A DNA stretch of 64,000 nt from Cupriavidus necator A5-1. Lineage in GTDB: Bacteria; Pseudomonadota; Gammaproteobacteria; Burkholderiales; Burkholderiaceae. The notes beneath the pieces were generated by a model, which worked only from the letters and a program-made list of their open reading frames with translations, was not told the origin of the DNA and searched no databases. The stretch covers positions 744,001-808,000 of the forward strand of contig NZ_JQLI01000001.1 of NCBI RefSeq assembly GCF_000744095.1, written 5' to 3'. Every line of letters begins with the position of its first letter. The first letter of the stretch is position 1. The translations under genes and the position numbers were made by a program. Positions 20,043-29,950 of the stretch are shown here, in pieces.

Positions 20043-20071
20043 TGGTGGGGACTACTTTGGAGCATTTCAAG
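20043..20071 (-). promoter_or_regulatory. Sigma32-type heat-shock promoter of the stress operon
   Basis: On the minus strand CTTGAAA (20071-20065) and CCCCACCA (20050-20043) are separated by 14 bp. This closely matches the RpoH consensus CTTGAAA-N(11-16)-CCCCATNT. It lies ~65-95 bp upstream of the hsp20 ATG, the first gene of the locus. A dyad, GTAGTC with ACCA and TGGTGACTAC, overlaps the -10 and could be an additional control site. Confidence 0.75.
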
Positions 20072-20322
20072 GCCCTTCCGGCCCCGGCGTGGGCGGAGAA
20101 ACCGAGATGAGCTATACCGGTGAACGGCAGCGCCGCGATGACCGACAGGCCAATGGTGCGCGCTCGCGGCATGCACGCCGTGGAGTGAGCCCGCTTTGGA
20201 GCATGGTCCGGGATTCGTCGGCGACAGTGGTGAGCGGCGCGAGCCGCATCCCGTTCAGGAGATCGAGTCGAATTCGACGCATCCCATGGCGCTGCCGTTC
20301 ATCAACGATGGTGGAGCAAGCC

Positions 20323-21660
20323 ATGGCTATGCGCAAGCAAGAAGAAGACGTGGTATTCCCCAACGCGGCGGGGATCGACGTGGGCGCGTCGAGCCACTGG
20401 GTGGCGGTGCCGCGGGATCTGGCCGAGCAAGCCGGCTGCGAGCCGGTGCGCGAAGTCGGCGCGATGACCGACGACCTGCATGCGCTGGCCGACTGGCTAC
20501 TGACGTGCGGCGTGGACACGGTGGCGCTGGAATCCACCGGGGTCTACTGGATCCCCGTCTATGAAGTGCTGGAGCAACGCGGCTTGACGGTCTGGCTGGT
20601 CGATGCGCGGCAGATGAAATACGTGCCCGGGCGCAAGAGCGACGTGCTCGACTGCCAGTGGCTGCAGAAGCTGATGAGCCTGGGGCTGCTGCGCGCGGCC
20701 TGGCGCCCCGGCGATGAAGTCTGTGTGGTGCGCGCGGTGGTGCGTCAGCGCGAGGTGCTACTGGCCGCGCAGGCCGAATGGGTGCAGCGTATGCAGAAGG
20801 CGCTGGTGCAGATGAACCTTCAGCTCGGCGAAGTGCTCAGCGACGTGATGGGCATGACCGGACAGGCCATCGTGCGGGCCATTGTGGCGGGCGAGCGTGA
20901 CCCCAACGTGCTGGCGCGCCATCGCCATGCACGCGTCAAGGCCAGCGAGCGCGACATCGCGCGGGCGCTGACGGGTAACTGGCGTGAGGAGCACCTCTTC
21001 GTGCTCGGGCAGGCCCTGGCGATGTTCGACAGCCTGGCCCAGCGCATCCTCGAGTGCGACGCCAAGATCGAGGCGTTGCTTGCGCCGCTGGGCCGTCATG
21101 AGGTCGAACTCGGCGGGCCGGGCAAGCGGCGTGGCAAGAATACTCCGGAGTTTGATGCGCGCACCGCGTTGGCGCGCTGGTCTGGCGTGGACCTGACGCG
21201 CATCAATGGCCTGGCCGTTACCTCGGTGCTGACGATCCTCTCGGAGATCGGCCCGGACCTGCGCCGCTTTGGCAGCGTCAAGCACTTCTGCTCGTGGCTC
21301 GGGCTGTGTCCCGGCACCAAGGTCAGCGGCGGCAAGGTCCTGTCGGCGCGCACCCGGCGCTCCACCAACCGGGTGCGCCAGGCGCTCAAGCTCGCGGCCA
21401 TGAGCCTGTCGCATAACGACTCCGCGCTCGGCGCGTTCTACCGACGGCTGTGTGCCCGCATGGACAAGCCGCGCGCGAATACCGCCGTCGCCCACAAGCT
21501 GGCGCGCATGGTGTACTTCATGCTCACGCGCGGCGAGACCTTCGTCGACCAGGGCCAGCAGCGCTACGAAGAACAACAGCGCGAGCGCAGCATCGCCGCG
21601 CTCAAACGCCGCGCCGCTGCACTCGGCTATCAGATCTATCCCGTGGCGGTGGCGCCCTGA
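20323..21660 (+). CDS. IS110-family transposase
   Basis: 445 aa from the ATG at 20323 (GGAG upstream). The N-terminal RuvC-like DEDD domain shows AGIDVGASSHWVAV, ALESTGVYWIPV and a DARQMKYVPGRKSDVLDCQWL-type segment. The C-terminal Tnp20 domain has WLGLCPGTKVSGGKVLS with the serine typical of IS110 enzymes. IS110 elements lack terminal inverted repeats, so ends are not visible. The noncoding stretch just upstream is where a bridge RNA would be encoded. It bounds the stress locus immediately behind the hsp20 promoter and could have inserted after the locus arrived. Confidence 0.92.
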   Translation: MAMRKQEEDVVFPNAAGIDVGASSHWVAVPRDLAEQAGCEPVREVGAMTDDLHALADWLLTCGVDTVALESTGVYWIPVYEVLEQRGLTVWLVDARQMKYVPGRKSDVLDCQWLQKLMSLGLLRAAWRPGDEVCVVRAVVRQREVLLAAQAEWVQRMQKALVQMNLQLGEVLSDVMGMTGQAIVRAIVAGERDPNVLARHRHARVKASERDIARALTGNWREEHLFVLGQALAMFDSLAQRILECDAKIEALLAPLGRHEVELGGPGKRRGKNTPEFDARTALARWSGVDLTRINGLAVTSVLTILSEIGPDLRRFGSVKHFCSWLGLCPGTKVSGGKVLSARTRRSTNRVRQALKLAAMSLSHNDSALGAFYRRLCARMDKPRANTAVAHKLARMVYFMLTRGETFVDQGQQRYEEQQRERSIAALKRRAAALGYQIYPVAVAP

Positions 21661-21701
21661 CCCCAGCCGCCCTCAGTTTGGTTTCTCAGGAGGGTCACAT
21701 C

Positions 21702-21885
21702 ATGCAACCGACCCGCATCGATCATTTTATGCCGGCTGGCGAATTTTTGGCTGTAGCACTGGAGCTATCGAGCGGATCCTGGAAGATCGGCTTGCATGAC
21801 GGCAAACGCGAGAAACCTGCAATCCACACGGTATCGGCTAATTCTGCGGCATGTCGCTTGCAGCAGGCGGTGCAGCAGATCGAGA
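21702..21885 (+). pseudogene. N-terminal fragment of a second IS110-like transposase
   Basis: With a TCAGGAGGG site, an ATG starts a frame reading FLAVALELSSGSWKIGLHDG and EKPAIHTVSA, resembling the beginning of another IS110-group transposase. After ~60 residues the sequence turns into antisense IS21 DNA. It is a truncated remnant, cut where the istA remnant begins. Confidence 0.45.
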
Positions 21886-22860
21886 AGTCGCTGTATTGCT
21901 GTGCGAACCGCAACAGGCCTTGGACAGCACGCAGCTTGATCAGAACTCGATCGCCGAACAGCACGAGCACCAGGGCGGAACAGGACGGACCGACGCGCTT
22001 GGCCTCGCGCAAGCACCACTGGACATCGTGCAATTGCCAAGCCTGTGCCTCGGGTGGCAGATGGTCGGTGACGGTACTGCGGGCGCCGGGCGCACCCTGT
22101 CGCAAGTGTGTGGCAACCAGGATGTGTTCCTCATACAGATGCACCATCGTCGCCGTAGCCTTGAGCCACAGCGACTTGCCGGCCAGCCGGAACGGCGCCG
22201 AGTAATAGGCCCGCTCGAACTGAACGTGGCACCGGTGCACCTTCACTCGGCCCCAGGTCGCCAACTCGGGCGCCACTGCCGGTAACGGTAGCAAAGGCCT
22301 TGTTCAGTGCCGGTGAAGCTGACCAGAGGCTGCTGGCGCGTAGTGCCGTGGATACGAATGCCGGCCTCAGCCATGACCCAGGCGCGCACCTGACGGTTGG
22401 CATCGGCAAGTTCGCGGAAGTCGCGTAGGGGCCCGAAGCTGTTCTTTACGTACTTGACTCCCGATTCCACGATGCCCTTCTTCTGTGGGTCCCGTGGCGG
22501 ACAGAGATCAATGCGGAAGCCATAGCCCTCGGCACATTGGGCGTAGGCCCGCTGGACGTTCGGCTCATACAGGCAGGCCCTGATGATGGCGCACTTGGGG
22601 TTGTCGATAATGAGCCGCGCCGGCACCCCATGGAACCATTCGAAGGCATGTCGGTGACACTGCAGCCAGGTGGCAATGGTCTGGTCGCGCACGAGCTCGA
22701 CGTACTGATGCCGGGACCAGCACAGCGTCATGACGAAGTACCAGGTCTTGTGGATCTCGCCGGTGTACACATCGGTGAGCGTCGGACCGGCACCGAAGTC
22801 GGATCTGGGCGGCCTCGCCGGGCCTGAACTCCAGCCGCATGGGCACGTCCGGGACCTCCG
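21860..22860 (-). pseudogene. istA: IS21-family transposase (IstA), truncated with frameshifts
   Basis: The integrase core is readable in pieces: MRLEFRPGEAAQ, then (shifted) DFGAGPTLTDVYTGE. A long intact stretch follows with LIIDNPKCAIIRACL and CPPRDPQKKGIVESGVKYVK, containing the second Asp and the catalytic Glu. A second frameshift near 22285 leads to the C-terminal beta-barrel (CHVQFERAYYSAPFRL). The N-terminal HTH and the downstream istB partner are absent. Dead element. Confidence 0.85.
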
Positions 22861-22908
22861 CCGCCTTGGGTCTTAGGAGGCATCGCGTGACGCACGGTTC
22901 GATGCAGC

Positions 22909-22935
22909 CTCGCGCGCGTCACGCGCGGCTTTTTC
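22909..22935 (+). terminator. Possible rho-independent terminator
   Basis: CGCGCG-TCA-CGCGCG forms a short GC-only hairpin followed by GCTTTTTCCCC. The T-run supports termination on the plus strand, but no clear gene ends just before it. It may belong to a lost gene. Confidence 0.4.
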
Positions 22936-23038
22936 CCCTTGGACTAGACTTAAAGCATCGTCGGCGCATGCTCAGGCAGGAGGAACGTATGCGCCATTCA
23001 GTCACGATCCGGACGTGCGACCGAAGGGAGGCAGACCG

Positions 23039-23257
23039 ATGCCGAAGACCGTTCGAACCGCTGAGCAGATTCGCTCCTCTCGGCCCTCTATGCGCGCGAA
23101 ATTCAAGCGCACCTGCGAAGGCATTGACGGCGACCTGCCGGGATGTTGTGCACCTCAGAATGCGCCTACTCGATCTCGTCGAGCAGCAAACCGCTTGGCC
23201 GCGCTCGCCGCATCCTGTTCCTGGCGCGTGCGGCGGCCCTACACCGGAGGGGACTAA
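23039..23257 (+). CDS. Small hypothetical protein
   Basis: 72 codons, Arg-rich, starting MPKTVRTAEQIRS after a strong GGGAGGCAG site. It lies just before the 395-aa unknown gene with a 33-bp gap and the same strand. No family recognised. The good ribosome site is the only positive evidence; the latter half looks like compositionally biased read-through. Confidence 0.3.
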   Translation: MPKTVRTAEQIRSSRPSMRAKFKRTCEGIDGDLPGCCAPQNAPTRSRRAANRLAALAASCSWRVRRPYTGGD

Positions 23258-23290
23258 CTATGATGCCCTGACTAACTATACGAGGCGACT

Positions 23291-24478
23291 ATGGACGCGA
23301 TCACAGATCCTGTGCAATTAAGCGACCCCCAACTACTTGACTGGGTCTGCCAACCGCGTAGGAACGGCGATACTTTTAGCTTGGCACCGGATCCATCACA
23401 GCTGTCAGCGCGTGGACTCACTACAGGCTCACAGCATCCTCTGCCGGGATCACTCGGCGAGGTCCAAATAGTCTCGGCGATTCGCCGGCAATACCGTATT
23501 GAGCGCTTTAGGCAGCCTCTCTCTGATTGCTTCGTCCTGATTCCAATGCGGACCACCTTGGCTGCCCACGCAAACACGGTCCTCGGACTGCAGGGCTCGC
23601 TTAATGTCGGCGTGCGCCAGACCATTGCTGATACCTTTCAAGCCTACTCCCCTGCTCATTACGGCGCGGCGCTGGCCTATATGGCGGCACGGCTTAGCGA
23701 ATTCAACCGTGATCATCCGCCGGGACTGAACGGCGAGGAGTTCGGTCTCTTTCTGGATACCACTTTCACTTGGCGCGGCGTACAGAAAAAGTTGGACGAG
23801 GTTGAATGGCTTCATGCCGTCTATGAAGGCAATGCCCACTCACGGATCCCTGAGCTGTGTCCGGAACGGGAACGAAATCTTGGCCATGATGGCTACCGAC
23901 TCGTTTATATCGGCGAGGAATACTTACAAGCGATTCCCCCATTAAGAGAGTCGAGAAATGTTGTGATTTTTCGGCAAGGCGAGCCCGAGGATCGGGCCGT
24001 GGTTGAACGAGCGAAGGAGCTAGCTCGCGCGCAAAATAGAGATTGCCAATTCTTGGAGACTCACAAAATCCGTATCACATCAATTAAGCTTCTTGATGAA
24101 ACAAAATTGGTGCTTGAATGGGTGTATTTAAGAGATAAAAGCTGTGGCTTCCATATGTTAATGCCGGTGCTACACACGCGGTCAGCTCATAACGTTCTCT
24201 ATGCGACTGTCATGTGGTCGCACCCGCATGATGTCATGAAGAGAATCTTTACGGAGAGCGCTCACGAGGCGGCCATCCTAGCTGCGCCCGTTGCGTTGAA
24301 CAATTTTGAGGAGGGGCTTGCAATCTTCAAAGCCGAGTTTTGGAGACTCATCAAGGAACGGGCTCTCCAGAGCTTCGAATGCTTGATTCCAGAACTAATT
24401 ATGATCAAGGAAGTAGGCGGATGGCGGCCTGCGGGTTGGCCGGAACCCAAAGAGCCCGAAGAGGTTGAACGCCACTGA
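23291..24478 (+). CDS. Hypothetical protein, 395 aa, unrecognised
   Basis: A long, protein-like frame with lower GC and more AT-rich codons than its neighbours, especially between ~23.9 and 24.4 kb, which suggests separate transfer. No signal peptide or transmembrane helix is apparent. A charged helical centre (AVVERAKELARAQNRDCQF) is followed by a beta-rich part (HKIRITSIKLLDETKLVLEWVYL) and a helical end. No catalytic motif stands out. It is flanked by IS21 debris and a DUF7668-like gene, a typical setting for orphan defence or toxin/immunity genes, but there is no direct evidence of function. Confidence 0.65.
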   Translation: MDAITDPVQLSDPQLLDWVCQPRRNGDTFSLAPDPSQLSARGLTTGSQHPLPGSLGEVQIVSAIRRQYRIERFRQPLSDCFVLIPMRTTLAAHANTVLGLQGSLNVGVRQTIADTFQAYSPAHYGAALAYMAARLSEFNRDHPPGLNGEEFGLFLDTTFTWRGVQKKLDEVEWLHAVYEGNAHSRIPELCPERERNLGHDGYRLVYIGEEYLQAIPPLRESRNVVIFRQGEPEDRAVVERAKELARAQNRDCQFLETHKIRITSIKLLDETKLVLEWVYLRDKSCGFHMLMPVLHTRSAHNVLYATVMWSHPHDVMKRIFTESAHEAAILAAPVALNNFEEGLAIFKAEFWRLIKERALQSFECLIPELIMIKEVGGWRPAGWPEPKEPEEVERH

Positions 24479-24905
24479 GAGGCATACCATGGACATCACC
24501 GTACGACAGTGTGAGCGCCGCTGGCTTCGGCGTCGTGTCGCATCTGATCGAGGAGAACCGTTTTCCCAACTCCCCGAAGACCAACCATCAATACGCTCTT
24601 CGCATGCCTGCCGCGCCGGAGCCGTTCTATGCAAATACGGACCGACAGAGGGGCGGCTGGCAGAGGTCCCTTCCCGGCCAGTTTCGGTCCTTGGCAAAAT
24701 TCGGCGCGGGCATCTGGTGTTCACGCCGAAGCAGCCGTCTGGCTGACCGCCAGCCGCCACACGATCACTCCCACCGACTGACTTAAGATTCTGGAAGGTA
24801 CCGGATTGGGGCCAAGGAGTGGTTACTCAATCGAGCGGCTCAGACATCATTGCAGTAAACGGCCGTGGCGTACGCGAACTACACTCGTTGACCAGATCCG
24901 AAAAG
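24479..24905. other. Intergenic, no supported gene
   Basis: Two overlapping plus-strand frames of ~90 codons are open here (one includes GFGVVSHLIEENRFPNSPKT), but neither has a clear ribosome site or a recognisable family. Nothing further seen. Confidence 0.3.
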
Positions 24906-25259
24906 CTAGAGTACATGAATGCCGTCGATCTCAATTTCAAACACTTCCCCTCCCTTGTCGATGACGGTGCATTCGAGCGTCAAATCAGAGCGCCCTTCTT
25001 CGATTGTCCAAAGATCCAAGCGGATAGACAAGGTGGGCATGTCAGCGTTGGCTACGCGAATAGCGTCGAGGTTGCTAAATACCGAGTCCGGGGGAACAAT
25101 CAGCGATCGACCATATTCCTCTATGGTCTGGCGCATCATATCTGCTGATAAACGGATACTTCTTGACCGAACTTCAATTGCGAAATAATCCCCCTTGACG
25201 AGCCAGGTAACGACCTGCTTGAGTAGTGGGACAATTCGATTCTCTAGTGAGCGCATCAT
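24906..25259 (-). CDS. DUF7668-like hypothetical protein
   Basis: 117 aa. A helix-rich N-terminus is followed by IEEYGRSLIVPPDSVFSNL and the strongly patterned LWTIEEGRSDLTLECTVID, ending FEIEIDGIHVL. This resembles the small DUF7668 family (tandem 'DLWTEEEGRSDLTL' and 'DDLHVL' motifs), found as orphan proteins and next to contact-dependent toxin systems. Soluble, cytoplasmic, acidic. No toxin partner is adjacent. Family assignment is from memory of the motif. Confidence 0.6.
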   Translation of the reverse strand: MMRSLENRIVPLLKQVVTWLVKGDYFAIEVRSRSIRLSADMMRQTIEEYGRSLIVPPDSVFSNLDAIRVANADMPTLSIRLDLWTIEEGRSDLTLECTVIDKGGEVFEIEIDGIHVL

Positions 25260-25904
25260 CTATTTGCAGGATACTTGAGCTGAGTCTGGTGAGACGTCGA
25301 GCCTTGGCGGACAAATGACCGCCCTGCGTGGGCGACTGCGGCGGTGAATCCGGCCCTGCTCTACCGTATATGGGACCGACCCCATCGCGGCATACTGGAG
25401 GAAGAGCCGTAGCCGTGTTGGACTGACGGTGTTCTTACCGCTCATACACCTATTTTGGATACGCGTCATTCTCCGCGTAGAACAATAGCAAGGCGCGGCG
25501 CTCGCCTATGGTTGCTTCGTATGTTCCGAACACTTCCAGCGCCTCATTTGCAACACTAGCTTCCAAAAAGTAGGCAAATCCTCGTGCAGTCACCGAGAGG
25601 GTACACGTAGGTCAGCATCTAATGCTCCGATTTCTGCATCGGATTCGAGTGTCCAGGGCTTCCGGGCAAATATCACATCGTCGTTACCCATTTGCTCAAC
25701 CCTGTCAAGGGCCTCTTGGAGTTTCATTGCAATGCTCCCCGAGAATCGTCGGTCAAACTCTTACACAGTTCCTCGTTTTTGGAAACTATGCTACGTCAGT
25801 CGCGGTGCATGTCGCGAGTGGCAGAGAGGGGTCGCGGATTCACCTGCGGCGGCTGGGCTATCACGACTTCCTGGCGTTCGCGGAATTCGTCTCCGAAGGC
25901 AACG
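25260..25904. other. Degenerate stretch upstream of Tn3 remnant
   Basis: No gene supported. Short open frames on both strands look incidental. The right edge passes into the C-terminal half of a Tn3 transposase without a start codon, so a recombination breakpoint lies near 25.9 kb. Confidence 0.35.
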
Positions 25905-26424
25905 GGTGCTGGCATCGATCCGTATCGGCCGCATTAGCGCTGAGCTCGCCATGCAAAGGTTGGGCAGCGCCGCCAGGACCAACAAAGCGCACAAAGCTGC
26001 CGAGCATCTCGGCCGGCTGTTGCGTAGCATCTTCCTGTGCGACTACGTGACCATTGAAGACTTCCGCCGCGAAATCCATACGTTGCTCAGCCGAGGGGAG
26101 TCGGTGCACCAGTTGCAGCGCGCGATCCATGCTGGCCGGGTACCACACGAACGCGGCCGGCGAGGCGATGAGCTGACGGCGATCTCGGGGGCGCACGCGC
26201 TTCTGACCAACATCGTTCTGGCGTGGAATACGAACCGCATGAACGATGTCGTCGAGCGACTTCGCAAGGGGGGCACGAACATCGAGGACGCTTGGCTGCG
26301 CCGCATGGGGCCGGGGCATTCCGGGCACATCAACTTCCGGGGGATTCTCAGCTTCGGTGTCGAGCGCTACATTGACGCGCTGATCCAAGGCCGTGGCGCA
26401 ACAATCCGACAGGCTATGGCATAA
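25905..26424 (+). pseudogene. tnpA: Tn3-family transposase, C-terminal portion
   Basis: About 170 residues match the end of the Tn3 DDE domain: RISAELAMQRLGSAARTNKA, KAAEHLGRLLRSIFLCDYV, then ISGAHALLTNIVLAWNTNRM with the catalytic-region Glu later lost in Arg-rich sequence, and GPGHSGHINFRGILSFGVE. The first residues correspond exactly to the segment that should follow the truncated transposase ending at 29951 on the opposite strand. No start codon or ribosome site of its own. Confidence 0.85.
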
Positions 26425-26679
26425 CTGCAACATCAAACGCCGCAGAGCAAAATCTGCCACAGATTGGCACCGCAGTGGCTCGAGGCCGAAATACGGCAGT
26501 ACCTTCGCAGCGGCAGCTACGACAGCAGCTTCGCAGGCTGGCCAGGCATACTTTGCCAGACAGCGCCTGCTAATCGCGTACCAATCCGCAAAGAAAGGAC
26601 GGTGCAGCGCGAAACGAAGAACTACTAAGTCATTGTTCTCGAACGTCTTTTTAAGCCTGACCGTATCAATCTGCTGCAA

Positions 26680-26955
26680 AACGATTACCCCAGCTTCGAT
26701 GCGTTCCTGGACAAATACCATCTGGCCGATCCGGCCCTGCAACAACTTGCCGGTATCGTGCGTGGCGCCGACACGTCGAAGCTGGACCTGACGCCTCAGT
26801 CTGGCGGCCTCTACGCCATCTCGCTGGGTTCGCAGGTCTTTACGGACGATCACGAGATGCTCAGGCACGGCATGGTGATCTACGACGCGCTGTATGCATG
26901 GTGCCAGTACTGCCAGGCGGAAACGCACCGGTGGCCACCCAAGATATCGGCATGA
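26680..26955 (+). pseudogene. chrB: Chromate-resistance ChrB, C-terminal fragment
   Basis: The frame reads YPSFDAFLDKYHLADPALQQ, GADTSKLDLTPQSGGLYAIS and YDALYAWCQYCQAETH before a stop. These are the characteristic C-terminal motifs of ChrB (Chrome_Resist domain), the chromate-responsive regulator/resistance protein of Cupriavidus and Ochrobactrum. The N-terminal half is missing and no start is present. It suggests the Tn3 element once carried a chromate-resistance cassette. The 255 bp before it hold nothing I can identify. Confidence 0.75.
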
Positions 26956-26989
26956 AAAGGCGAACGGAGTCGTCACCGCGGAGGTGCAC

Positions 26990-28280
<1,291 letters not shown>

Positions 28281-28281
<1 letters not shown>

Positions 28282-28348
28282 TGAGGGTCGGCCGGGATTC
28301 GTGAATATCTTAAGCTTCAGATATTTTCGAATCCCGGCCGACCCTCAT
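28281..28348. repeat. Palindromic repeat, copy 2
   Basis: 68-bp near-perfect palindrome beginning ATGAGGGTCGGCCGGGATTC and ending with its complement, centred on TTAAGCTTCA. It directly abuts the truncated RND gene, marking a deletion or insertion junction. Confidence 0.9.
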
Positions 28349-29950
28349 ATTCGGCGCAACGAGCTTCTCATAGTTCGATGGCCTCGGATGTCAGGCTGCA
28401 CAGGGTGATGGCGCTACGCGGAAGCCATCAAGCTGGCGCATGTCGATGCGGAATAGAGCAGGACCGGTCGAAAGTTCTCGCCAGCCGAGCTCACATCCAC
28501 GAACTTTGAGCAGGAGGTCGAGTAGGGGACTATGGGCACCCGCCGACCGCACTCAGTCATCCGCCGGCTTGCCGACTATTCAGCCTTACTGAGGCCACTC
28601 CACACTACAGGTGCATTTGACGAGTTGCGTCACCACAACGGGCATTGCGCGTGCTGAGCGCATCCGCGCTCTTACAAACGACGATCATCCCGCAAGCTGG
28701 TACCGGGGGACTTACTTTCCAGATACGTGAGGTCGTGTATTTGTCTATGAGGTCTGCACGCGTTCAGCGTGGACGGCACAATTTGTCGCCCTCCCGCTTT
28801 GCGAACATTCGAATCCTAGTCATTTGGCACTTCCCATTGCCGGGTTGGCAGCCCTTGCGCCACCCGGCTCAACTCTTCTCTCCAAAGCCGGCGAATATTT
28901 TCGGCTATCAATTAGGTTCCGCGATGGACGACTACTTCTTTCTACATTCCCGGCTCGAGATCGGAGCACCGTAATCTACGCCAGTGATCGGCACCAGCAC
29001 CTGCCCATATCACGCCCGTTTGGCACCCAGTTCACATCCCTTCAAAAGACAGGCGTAAGACAGCGGCATCTCGGTCCATCGATTGGGGGGCCATCCGACG
29101 CCGAACGGATCGTGCCCAAAGAAGTACAGCCACACTGCTTGTCCATCCCAAAATGCCACGCCCATCAGCCTTGGTTTTTGATGAGCCCCCGACGGTGCCG
29201 CACGCCGCGCGCGCATCATTGGCCACTATGCAGACTCGCCGGCAATACAGCCACGATTACCGCTGAACGACATACGGTGCTCGGGTGCCCAGCTTGCCGT
29301 CCATGCACAATGCCAGGCAGGTTCCCTGCCGGACTAGCGCGCGTCCGCACACTGACGAAATTAAAGCCATGCATCGCGTTGCTATCGACCTAACACGTGG
29401 AGAAGAGCAATACTTGTTATCGCCATTTTCTCGCTGCTCTGATGGTCTCGCGGGCGTCGTTGCGGTCACGGTCCCATCGAGCGATTCGGCCCGGGGCAGT
29501 AGTCCGTGATCCGAAGGTTAGCGCGGAATAGCGCAGCACATGCCCCAACCAGTGCCGCGGTGCGGCCCTGTTCCATGGTCGACAGGACTTGAACTGTCCC
29601 ATCCCGAAGCGAGATTTGGTTCTACGGGCGCCCTGCTACGACTCCCGTAGCTTAGCGGCTCGAGACTCCTTGGACACAAGCGAACAATGCTTTGGGCACG
29701 GGGCCGTCCAATGGGAATCGACTGTGCCGGTAGATACTCATAACCCTTGACATAAAACAAGCAGGAAAGCGTAGTGCGGGAAAACCGCATGCTGCGTTTG
29801 ACGTGGCGGGAGCTGGAAACGTGACTACGGTAGCCGGATTGCGGGCCATCGCGAAAGCGGGGGAATTCCCACCGGAACCTAAGGTGCGCGCGCCAGTTCT
29901 CGACCCTACCTGTGGGCGGCTGGTGGTGAAATTCCACCGGCCGACCCGGC
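28349..29950. other. 1.6-kb stretch without a supportable gene
   Basis: Several frames of 60-190 codons are open on both strands but lack ribosome sites and family resemblance, and their composition is random-like. This looks like old, decayed DNA inside the inferred Tn3 inversion. At 29937-29947 there is an 11-bp CCGGCCGACCC match to the edge of the palindromic repeat, directly at the transposase breakpoint. Confidence 0.35.

Noticed and set aside
28645..29393. Plus-strand frames of 109 and 189 codons
   Set aside because: No ribosome site, no family and random-like composition in a decayed stretch.
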